Positions 1 to 6,229 of a stretch of DNA of 10,521 nt are shown here, piece by piece. Under the pieces are notes generated by a model. The model saw nothing but the letters and a program-made list of their open reading frames with translations. It searched no databases and was not told where the DNA came from. This DNA comes from Balneolaceae bacterium SMO_bin1. GTDB lineage: Bacteria; Bacteroidota; Rhodothermia; Balneolales; Balneolaceae. Where the stretch lies: NCBI GenBank assembly GCA_003123965.1, contig NNSL01000419.1:1-10521 (forward strand), given 5' to 3'. The first letter of the stretch is position 1; every line of letters starts with the position of its first letter. The position numbers and the translations under genes were made by a program.

Positions 1-57
1 TTTTCGCCGCACGGTCCTTTAGCTGATTTTATGTCGGGCTCAAAATCACTCAATGCA

Positions 58-582
58 TTACTCGAGCGCATTCTTCAGGCCGTCAAGGTTCGGTGAAGGC
101 GCCTGCCCTTCCCGCTGATTTTCAACTTTAGTGGTTGGCACGTCAATATATTGCACAAAAACGCTCCAGCCGTCGCTGAAAGGAAAGATCTTAAAGTTGA
201 GGTTTTTTTGGGCCCCTTTCATGAAGCGGATCTTTTCACGGCAAAAATCCGGATTCTCATCACGCCAGTCCCCTTGCGGTATGATATTTCCGTCCGGGCC
301 GATATCAAAAGTGACATCTATTCGGCCGTCACCATCAATGTCCACATCAACATAATCCATATACCCCACACTGCTGGGAATACCGGCGGTCTGTTGGGAA
401 GCGGCTGATAAATTAGCCGAAGAACCGGCGGAGGGGAAAAGACCACGTTCAGCAAGTACGTCCTGCACTGCCGTGGCTGCTTCATCTTTTGTAATATCTA
501 CCTGCTTCTCTGGCCCGGTTGTTTCATCGCCACAAGAAATAACAAATACAAGTACAAATACGATGCTAAGTATTCGATGCAT
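58..582 (-). CDS. Small lipoprotein with Asp-rich Ca-binding-like loop, function unknown
   Basis: I do not recognise the family. From the ATG at 582 the protein has 174 residues. A hydrophobic signal peptide (residues 3-16) ends in a lipobox VISC with Cys17, followed by Gly-Asp-Glu, so it is probably a lipoprotein of the envelope. A low-complexity Ser/Ala/Gln stretch (about 51-67) links to a compact C-terminal region. Residues 79-89 contain DVDIDGDGRID, which matches the first nine positions of an EF-hand/thrombospondin-3-type calcium loop but lacks the final Glu of a true EF-hand. The frame extends to a GTG at 609, which would put nine polar residues in front of the signal peptide, so the ATG at 582 is preferred. 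Neither start has a good Shine-Dalgarno. The gene reads away from the signalling block and has no evident operon partner here. Confidence 0.75.
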   Translation of the reverse strand: MHRILSIVFVLVFVISCGDETTGPEKQVDITKDEAATAVQDVLAERGLFPSAGSSANLSAASQQTAGIPSSVGYMDYVDVDIDGDGRIDVTFDIGPDGNIIPQGDWRDENPDFCREKIRFMKGAQKNLNFKIFPFSDGWSVFVQYIDVPTTKVENQREGQAPSPNLDGLKNALE

Positions 583-600
583 CTGCTCAGTCTTATTTAA

Positions 601-630
601 AGCATTCACAAATGCTGCATAGTATTATGC
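601..630. promoter_or_regulatory. Two adjacent palindromes upstream of the lipoprotein gene
   Basis: Two short perfect inverted repeats lie end to end: AGCATT-CACA-AATGCT (601-616) and GCATA-GTAT-TATGC (617-630). They sit 18 bp upstream of the preferred lipoprotein start (ATG at 582, minus strand). Paired operators for a dimeric regulator, or a small hairpin in the 5' leader, are both possible. No regulator can be named and short palindromes arise by chance, so this is a candidate only. Confidence 0.25.
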
Positions 631-1036
631 GTACTTTCTATCGAAAAGGTGACAAATTTTTTTCGCCGTGTTTAGCGCTTTCACATCCATCATATTCTGA
701 TTTTTCAGGAGTCGCAGCTTTTAAGCTAACTGCAAGCTCTATCGGCATGCAAGCGGGGGGGAAAACCCGAGTAAGCGGTTCAAGCTTTTTCATTTAAGCA
801 ACTAGCGTGATGAAAAAGTAAGCTGACACCATACTGGTTTGAAATCATAGCAGTGGTGCTTTTAGGCGACGTAACCTGTACCATCCGTGGTCCCAATTTA
901 TGGATCACCATTCAAAGCCCTACGCAATATCACCGCCAAACTAGAACCAACACAATATTGAGAGAAGTAATTTGGCATTATTCTACCAAAAATATCGCAT
1001 ATACGTTGTTAGGCTGAAACACAATTATGTTCTGCA
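631..1036. other. Gene-poor intergenic stretch
   Basis: I see no convincing gene here. The open frames are short, have no recognisable motif and no ribosome binding site. The clearest structure is an inverted repeat, CTTTTTCAT (785-793) and ATGAAAAAG (810-818), with a 16-nt spacer. It could form a weak hairpin but has no T-tract placed as in a terminator. The right end must hold the promoter of the signalling block starting at 1037, but no convincing -10/-35 or Bacteroidota-type TAnnTTTG element was found. Confidence 0.5.
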
Positions 1037-1219
1037 ATGGAAAAGCAGCAGTGGAAAGAAGTTGAAAAAGTTGTTGACCGGGCATTGGATCTGGAACCGG
1101 CCAAGAGGGGGAGTTTTGTTCGAGCCGCCTGCCAGCCTGATGAACAGCTTTACCAGGAAGCAATAGAATGGCTTCATGCCATAAGGGAGGCACGCGAAGA
1201 CAATTTTTTGCAGGATTAG
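1037..1219 (+). CDS. 60-residue orphan copy of the kinase N-terminal module
   Basis: This short protein aligns over its whole length, without gaps, to residues 1-60 of the Ser/Thr kinase encoded at 2007. By hand I count about 22 identities in 60, including Trp6, the V-E-x-x-V-D-x-A-L-x-L core (9-19), Arg24, Ala31-Cys32, Asp35, Leu38, Glu44, Leu46, Glu51-Ala52, Asn56 and Leu58. It is predicted to be helical, soluble and without a signal peptide. A stop follows at once, and the next 100 bp do not resemble a kinase in the frames inspected. The start has no clear Shine-Dalgarno. It lies about 100 bp upstream of the sigma factor on the same strand. It is either a functional small protein, perhaps binding the sigma factor or the kinase, or the surviving 5' end of a duplicated kinase gene. 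Conservation of the module's pattern argues for real coding. Confidence 0.6.
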   Translation: MEKQQWKEVEKVVDRALDLEPAKRGSFVRAACQPDEQLYQEAIEWLHAIREAREDNFLQD

Positions 1220-1297
1220 TTATAAAAGTAACTTATTGCGCTTCAATAAATTAAAAAAAGGCTTAATTTGTTGGGCAAAGTAAATAGGGGAATGGGG

Positions 1298-1317
1298 TAA
1301 CTTAGAATAACTTAGAA
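1298..1317 (+). repeat. Tandem 10-bp direct repeat just upstream of the sigma gene
   Basis: TAACTTAGAA occurs twice in tandem (1298-1307 and 1308-1317), ending 4 bp before the sigma factor ATG at 1322. The core TAACTTA occurs a third time at 1229-1235, just after the small upstream gene; GTAACTTA is shared by the 1228 and 1297 copies. It occupies the place where a ribosome binding site would be, and no Shine-Dalgarno is visible. It could be a DNA-binding site, an RNA-level element or a chance duplication. Confidence 0.5.
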
Positions 1318-1321
1318 AATC

Positions 1322-1882
1322 ATGAGTGATACGTCTCGGGTAACGCATTTACTTAATAAAGTAAAGGAAGGTTCTGAACAAGCCTATGACAACTTGTTTC
1401 CTCTTATTTACGATGAATTAAAGCGTCTGGCCTACTCTAAGCTGCAGAACGAACGCAACGATATTACCTTCACGGAAACTGCCCTGGTTCACGAGGTATA
1501 TATGAAAATGGCCGATCAGGATGAAATTGAAGCAAACGGTAAGAGCCATTTTTTGGCTATCGCTGCGCGCTGTATGCGGCAAATCCTCATTGACCATGCC
1601 CGAACCAAGCAACGAGAGAAACGGGGCGGAAATCAGCAGGATGTAACCTACATCGACGAATTGATGAAAGTGCATCACCAGGCAGATGAACTTATCGACA
1701 TTGATGAAAAGCTCAAGGAATTGGAGCAACTAAATGAACGGCTGGCCCAAGTGGTTGAACTACGTTTTTTTGGGCGCCTCACTATTTATCAGACTGCCCA
1801 GGCGCTTGATGTTTCTGAAAGTACCGTTAAGCGAGACTGGGCAAAAGCCCGCGGCTGGCTATATAAAGAGCTGGAAGGATAG
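1322..1882 (+). CDS. ECF-type RNA polymerase sigma factor (Sigma70_ECF/TIGR02999-like)
   Basis: A sigma-70 family ECF factor of 186 residues, the usual size for the Acidobacteria/Planctomycetes/Rhodothermia type. Region 2 spans about 20-100: TALVHEVYMKM (53-63) is the family's characteristic region 2.2, and SHFLAIAARCMRQILIDHAR (75-94) followed by KREKRGG-like basic residues matches region 2.3-2.4. Region 4 (about 133-184) holds the helix-turn-helix around TIYQTAQALDVSESTVKRDW (154-173), which reads the -35 element. No anti-sigma gene is adjacent. The next gene downstream (124 bp, same strand) is a transmembrane Ser/Thr kinase, the classic partner of this sigma type. Region 2.2 lacks the acidic DAED stretch common in ECF factors and has Thr51-Glu52-Thr53-Ala54 in its place, which suggests control by phosphorylation (inference). 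Target promoters cannot be read from the window. Confidence 0.93.
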   Translation: MSDTSRVTHLLNKVKEGSEQAYDNLFPLIYDELKRLAYSKLQNERNDITFTETALVHEVYMKMADQDEIEANGKSHFLAIAARCMRQILIDHARTKQREKRGGNQQDVTYIDELMKVHHQADELIDIDEKLKELEQLNERLAQVVELRFFGRLTIYQTAQALDVSESTVKRDWAKARGWLYKELEG

Positions 1883-1946
1883 TTTTTTGTTATTCTTAAC
1901 CATGTAGAAGGGCAGCTACCCATGAATACGTTGTGCTAGATTATCA

Positions 1947-1965
1947 CCCGGACAGGACCTCCGGG
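1947..1965 (+). promoter_or_regulatory. GC-rich hairpin between sigma and kinase genes
   Basis: CCCGGA (1947-1952) and TCCGGG (1960-1965) form a perfect 6-bp stem around a 7-nt loop in the 124-bp gap. No T-tract follows, so it is not a standard terminator. It may be an operator, or an RNA structure that lowers kinase expression relative to the sigma factor. Confidence 0.3.
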
Positions 1966-2006
1966 CTGTATGCATTCGATTTCTTGCGAGTAATTAACCT
2001 GAGGCT

Positions 2007-4568
2007 ATGAATCAACAAAACTGGCAACGAGTTGAAGAAATAGTTGATACGGCCCTCACCTTGGATCGGCCACAACGTGAAGATTATATCCAGGATGCGT
2101 GTGGGGATGATAAGAAGCTAAAGACACGTGTCACCGAACTACTGGAGAATATCGAAGAGGCAGAACAAACAAACTATCTGGGGAATCCCAGACGCTACGC
2201 CGAACTCCAAAAAGATGCGGCCTTTTCTGACAGTAAACTTGAAGGGCCCTCGCTGGTTGGAGAACAAATAGGAACTTACAGGGTGCAGCAAGTAATCGGT
2301 CATGGCGGCATGGCGTCGGTTTACCTGGCCGAGCGCGCCGATGACGCCTATCAGGGACAAGTGGCCCTGAAAGTAATGCGCCGCGGCATGGATACCCCCT
2401 CTAATATAGAACGCTTTCGTCGGGAGCGCACTATCCTTGCAGGACTCGACCATCCTAACATAGCGCGCCTGCTAGACGGTGGCGTAACTAAGGCCGGGCT
2501 TCCGTATTTGGTAATGGAATACATAAATGGAACACCCCTGCTAGATTACTGCAATCATCATACCCTTACCGTTAACCAACGCCTGAAGCTGTTTCGGTCG
2601 GTTTGTAAGGCTGTTCAATACGCCCATAAGAACACCGTCATTCATCGCGACCTGAAGCCGTCAAATATTCTGGTGACCCAAGAAGGCAGAATCAAAATTC
2701 TGGACTTTGGTATTGCCAAACTGCTGGAGCCCGAGGATCCCAACACTACACTTTTCCAGACTCAAGAGGGAGCGCGTCTGCTCACGCTCAGTTATGCCGC
2801 CCCCGAACAGATTAACAGCGAGCCGGTCACCACCGCTACAGATAGCTACAGCCTTGGCATCTTGCTGTACGAACTCCTGGCAGGCGTTCACCCATTTGAC
2901 TTTGAGGATAAGCAGTTAACCGAAATTGAAACGCTCATTCGCCAAAAGCTGCCCATTGGGCCTTCAAATCAGTTCAAATCACTTCCATCCGAAGAGAAGC
3001 ACACAATAGCTGAAGAGCGTGATACCGATCCCTCTACCCTCAGCGCCCGGCTGCAGGGCGACCTCGATGCCATCATCATGAAAGCCCTGCGCAAGGAGCC
3101 GGAAGCTCGTTACGACTCCACCGGAGAGCTGCTTGACGACCTGATGCGCCACGAACAAAACCGCCCGTTAGTGGCCCGCGATGATTCCTGGCGGTATAAA
3201 TCATCGAAATTCCTTAAACGGTATAAAACAGGGCTTGCTGTGGCTGCCGGTTTTCTGCTGCTGATCATCGGTTTTACCGTGTTTTATACCTGGCAAATCA
3301 CCGAGCAAAAAAACCGCGCCCAGCTTGAAGCACAAGAGGCACAACAGATTTCTAACTTCCTGCTGGGCTTGTACGATACAGCCAGCGAAGAACAGACCGT
3401 TTCTGTAGAGCAGTTGCTGCAAAAGGGGTTGCAAGAGGCAAACCAATTGCAAAATGAACCGGTCTTCCCATCCGTGCTTTCGGTGATGGGTCAGGCCTAC
3501 TTAAATTTCGGCGATTACGACAAAGCGCTAGACCTATACCAAAAAGCGCTTAAAGAAAGCCGAGTATTCCATGGAGAAAACAGCAGCGAGCATGCCTCAA
3601 TACTGCACAAAATAGGCAACTTACACCGTAAGGATTATAATCATAAAAAAGCACTGCCCTATTTAAGAGAATCTTACAAGATCCGATCTGAAATTTTGGG
3701 GACTACCCACGTTGAAACGGCTCATAGTCTATCAAGCCTTGCAGAAGCCCTGCACCATATTGGGAAACTTGATTCGGCCGAACTATATGCCCGAAAAGCT
3801 CTAGAAATTCAGCAGCAATTACTGCCGCCTGCCCATCGAGATTTGCTTGATTCTATGGTTGACTTGGCAAACTTGCTGCGCGAGCAGGAACAATATGCCG
3901 AAGCAGAAGAACTTTTATTTACTGCTATTTCGCGAGCAGAGAACGAGTGGGCAAATAACAGTGCTCCACACGGGGCTTACTACAATGATCTGGCTTATCT
4001 GTACCGGCATCAAGAGCAATATAAACAAGCAATAAAGTATTACAATAAAGCGCTCGAGGTTCATGAAGAAGAATACCCGCGGGGTCACCCCGAAGTTTTA
4101 ATGACCCGCCGAAACCTTGCTACAAGCCAATATTTTGCCGGTCAGTACAATGAAGCCGAAAAATCGTTTCAAGAAAATGTTTCGGCCGTAAAAGAAAAAT
4201 ATTCTACCAATCATCCACGGACGGCAGCTCAACTTAATATGCTGGGTTTATTATTGCTCTCTGCCCAGCGGCATACCCAAGCTGAACCTTACCTGAGAGA
4301 GAGTGTTTCAATTCACCGAAACATTTACAACAGGGATGACCTGCGAACTGCCTATACTGAGGGTTTACTGGCGGCCAGCCTAAACCTACAGAGCAAAAAC
4401 AAGGTAGAGGCCGATTCGCTGTTTCGTCATCATTACCGAATTTTTAAGGCCAATGCCGATGAATTTAAAGGAAGTGCACCCAACAATCTTACACGGCTTA
4501 TTGAAGTTTACGAAGAAAATAGCGCCGGCGATTCGTTGATCACGGCGTATCAACAACTGCTGGACTGA
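2007..4568 (+). CDS. Transmembrane Ser/Thr protein kinase with C-terminal TPR array
   Basis: An 853-residue Hanks-type kinase, probably the input arm for the adjacent sigma factor. Order: N-terminal helical module (1-60, shared with the small protein at 1037); linker; kinase domain about 90-385 with glycine loop GHGGMASVY (98-106), catalytic Lys122, Glu140, HRDLKPSN (213-220, catalytic Asp215), DFG (233-235), and activation segment ending in APE (265-267); basic juxtamembrane stretch (about 397-407); one membrane helix (about 408-428); a charged, likely coiled stretch (432-450); then about seven TPR units at roughly 42-residue spacing from about 487 to 770, like kinesin-light-chain TPRs. All catalytic residues are present, so it should be active. 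The positive charges before the helix place the kinase in the cytoplasm and the TPRs outside it. GAGG lies just before the ATG. Family architecture is well known; the ligand is not. Confidence 0.93.
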   Translation: MNQQNWQRVEEIVDTALTLDRPQREDYIQDACGDDKKLKTRVTELLENIEEAEQTNYLGNPRRYAELQKDAAFSDSKLEGPSLVGEQIGTYRVQQVIGHGGMASVYLAERADDAYQGQVALKVMRRGMDTPSNIERFRRERTILAGLDHPNIARLLDGGVTKAGLPYLVMEYINGTPLLDYCNHHTLTVNQRLKLFRSVCKAVQYAHKNTVIHRDLKPSNILVTQEGRIKILDFGIAKLLEPEDPNTTLFQTQEGARLLTLSYAAPEQINSEPVTTATDSYSLGILLYELLAGVHPFDFEDKQLTEIETLIRQKLPIGPSNQFKSLPSEEKHTIAEERDTDPSTLSARLQGDLDAIIMKALRKEPEARYDSTGELLDDLMRHEQNRPLVARDDSWRYKSSKFLKRYKTGLAVAAGFLLLIIGFTVFYTWQITEQKNRAQLEAQEAQQISNFLLGLYDTASEEQTVSVEQLLQKGLQEANQLQNEPVFPSVLSVMGQAYLNFGDYDKALDLYQKALKESRVFHGENSSEHASILHKIGNLHRKDYNHKKALPYLRESYKIRSEILGTTHVETAHSLSSLAEALHHIGKLDSAELYARKALEIQQQLLPPAHRDLLDSMVDLANLLREQEQYAEAEELLFTAISRAENEWANNSAPHGAYYNDLAYLYRHQEQYKQAIKYYNKALEVHEEEYPRGHPEVLMTRRNLATSQYFAGQYNEAEKSFQENVSAVKEKYSTNHPRTAAQLNMLGLLLLSAQRHTQAEPYLRESVSIHRNIYNRDDLRTAYTEGLLAASLNLQSKNKVEADSLFRHHYRIFKANADEFKGSAPNNLTRLIEVYEENSAGDSLITAYQQLLD

Positions 4569-4597
4569 TTACCCCTAGTAGAAGTTATAAAAGAAAA

Positions 4598-4625
4598 GAC
4601 CTGCCAGTTTTCACCCTGGCAGGTC
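4598..4625. terminator. Strong hairpin terminator between convergent kinase and protease genes
   Basis: A perfect 10-bp stem (GACCTGCCAG at 4598-4607, CTGGCAGGTC at 4616-4625) encloses an 8-nt loop. Read on the minus strand, it follows the protease stop by about 30 nt and is followed by TTTTCTTTT, a good intrinsic terminator. On the plus strand it lies about 30 nt after the kinase stop but is followed by GAAATCTATAAAAAGG, with no T-tract. It is therefore chiefly the protease terminator and may also protect the kinase mRNA end. Confidence 0.85.
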
Positions 4626-4658
4626 GAAATCTATAAAAAGGTTTAGACAACCACTGGG

Positions 4659-5978
4659 TTAAAAGTCTGCATATATGCCTCCAATTGAACTAAAAATAGC
4701 ATTATTGCTACCGCCCCAATGGACACCTAATAAAGTTACTTCATCTCCGTGCCAGTGAAATACGGGTGATCCACTATCGCCCGAACTGGAGTTATAGCTT
4801 GCCTTGTTCTGACATTTCATGAGTAGAAACTTTCCATTTAGTTTTTTCCGGCCACTGCTATTTTTCTTTCCCACACGTGTATTATAGCATGTTCTCTTGA
4901 CGTATCCATAAGTCCAACCGGTTGTTCGGCCTACTTTATCAACCATTTCACCTTTTGCTGGAAATTTATCTCTGTCGCGCACGTCCATACTTGCAGAGCC
5001 GTGGCTTAGTTTCAAAGATCCTGATCCTGAATTGGGTCCTGCCCAGCTTTGTGTTTTCGCAACTGCAGTAACGCCATTAATTCCGCTGTCAAAATCAACA
5101 AAAGCAGCATCACTGTAGCGGCATGCAGAATTCTGAAAGAATCCACAGGTGCTGTAATTTGGATCTGTTTCCTCTACTCCGAGCTGAGGCCCATTTACGG
5201 GATTATTAAATGCCTGCCCTGTTACACTACCACGCTTTGCCGTACAGTGAGAATTCGTGATATAACCGAGATCGCCATTTAAGTACCCAACGAATCCTAA
5301 TGTACATGCTGAAAAATTATCGGCGCCTGCAATGGGGTAGCCAATTTCGATACCTCCACGTGGTGGATTCACATTTGTTCGGAGACCATGATTCTGTTCC
5401 TCAGGCAGTTCAGCTTGTACAACAGACACTGCTTCCGGGGGAATCTCGTTTTCTTCGGCTATGCCTTTTACATCGGCTTGAACCTCTAGACTGGTAACGC
5501 CCACCGTAAGACTATTTGTGCTTTCTTGCAGATCGGTAAACACCACTTGATCTATTGAAAAAACTCTTCCCAATTCTTCATACCAAGACAGCAGCTCTTC
5601 CATCGAATAAGCTCCCTCTCTAAGTGTCAACTCAGGATTTTGCACCGAACGACGAGGGCCACCTCCCCGCTCAAGAATATTTTCACCCATAACTTCTTTT
5701 AAAACCTGGGCAACTTCCGTTTTTGAGTGCTGATCTGGTGATCTGAGGAATACAACAGGTTGTCCACCCCCATTAATATAAAATCCGCCGAAATCAGGAA
5801 TACTATCAGCCACTTGGCTAAAATAATCGTGCATTGTTTTTGCCTCTGCACTACTTAGCTCAATCGCATCAGTCGGTTCTTCGCCCTCAGTTTCATCAGC
5901 GGCCTGCTCTACCATATCGCAGGAACCAAGTAAAAGTATCAACAATATCGAACTCACCAACGGTAGTAATTTTCGCAT
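4659..5978 (-). CDS. Lipid-anchored trypsin/streptogrisin-like serine protease (S1 family) with pro-region
   Basis: From the ATG at 5978 the protein has 439 residues. A hydrophobic signal (about 4-17) ends in lipobox LLGSC (Cys20), so the precursor is probably a lipoprotein. A pro-region of about 190 residues follows. The protease domain (about 213-439) has the chymotrypsin-fold triad: His244 in TNSHC, Asp290 in YSDAAFVDFD, Ser402 in GDSGSP. The start CTLGF followed by GYITNSHC resembles bacterial streptogrisin/alpha-lytic proteases, and GRTTGWTYGYV (350-360) is a common motif of this group. Six cysteines in the domain (225, 245, 278, 286, 364, 389) suggest three disulfides, fitting oxidative export. 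Likely autocatalytic maturation would release the domain from its anchor (inference). The frame extends to a TTG at 5987, but the ATG gives a normal signal peptide. No strong Shine-Dalgarno. The gene is divergent from the curlin-like gene. Confidence 0.9.
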   Translation of the reverse strand: MRKLLPLVSSILLILLLGSCDMVEQAADETEGEEPTDAIELSSAEAKTMHDYFSQVADSIPDFGGFYINGGGQPVVFLRSPDQHSKTEVAQVLKEVMGENILERGGGPRRSVQNPELTLREGAYSMEELLSWYEELGRVFSIDQVVFTDLQESTNSLTVGVTSLEVQADVKGIAEENEIPPEAVSVVQAELPEEQNHGLRTNVNPPRGGIEIGYPIAGADNFSACTLGFVGYLNGDLGYITNSHCTAKRGSVTGQAFNNPVNGPQLGVEETDPNYSTCGFFQNSACRYSDAAFVDFDSGINGVTAVAKTQSWAGPNSGSGSLKLSHGSASMDVRDRDKFPAKGEMVDKVGRTTGWTYGYVKRTCYNTRVGKKNSSGRKKLNGKFLLMKCQNKASYNSSSGDSGSPVFHWHGDEVTLLGVHWGGSNNAIFSSIGGIYADF

Positions 5979-6036
5979 AATAGACAAGATTTAATTCGCC
6001 TTTACACAGCATCATGCGATACGGCAGGCGGGATTG

Positions 6037-6056
6037 GTTCAAATTATTTTTTGAAC
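6037..6056. promoter_or_regulatory. Inverted repeat in the protease-curlin divergent region
   Basis: GTTCAAA (6037-6043) and TTTGAAC (6050-6056) form a perfect 7-bp inverted repeat with a 6-bp AT-rich spacer, 59 bp upstream of the protease ATG. The size and symmetry fit an operator for a dimeric regulator. The regulator is unknown, and AT-rich palindromes can occur by chance. Confidence 0.35.
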
Positions 6057-6086
6057 TTAAAATTCTTGTGTCATGATTTATGAATA

Positions 6087-6120
6087 ACCCTTTATTAGGG
6101 TCTGCTGCATCATAAATTTG
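6087..6120 (+). promoter_or_regulatory. Possible promoter/operator of the curlin-like gene
   Basis: TAAATTTG (6113-6120) matches the Bacteroidota -7 consensus TAnnTTTG, about 110 bp upstream of the curlin-like ATG. No clear TTG -33 element is found at the usual distance. The inverted repeat ACCCT-TTATT-AGGGT (6087-6101) lies where the -33 region would be, so a regulator bound there could control this promoter. Both elements are short, and the phylum's promoter consensus is assumed. Confidence 0.25.
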
Positions 6121-6229
6121 AGCCCTTTCCCCTTTTTGTATCGCAATATGCAAGTGAAGCAATACTAAGCGGCCTCGATTATTGATTCGGGGCATAATTA
6201 TCATTTCATCAAAAGAAGAGGTGACTATT

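Noticed and set aside
1..57. Possible partial gene at the left edge
   Set aside because: It is too short, and no motif or terminator can be recognised.
583..609. Upstream GTG start for the lipoprotein gene
   Set aside because: It would place nine polar residues before the signal peptide; the ATG at 582 gives a standard lipoprotein N-terminus.
785..818. CTTTTTCAT/ATGAAAAAG inverted repeat as a terminator or small RNA
   Set aside because: It has a long 16-nt spacer, an AT-rich stem and no suitable T-tract; no promoter or conserved RNA shape is visible.
1220..1297. Remnant of a kinase gene after the small protein
   Set aside because: The AT-rich sequence gives multiple stops and no kinase motif in the frames I checked.
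5979..5987. TTG start for the protease
   Set aside because: It adds only three residues and has no better ribosome binding site than the ATG at 5978.
6182..6229. N-terminal extension of the curlin-like protein
   Set aside because: The ATG at 6230 has a good Shine-Dalgarno and begins directly with a Sec signal peptide.
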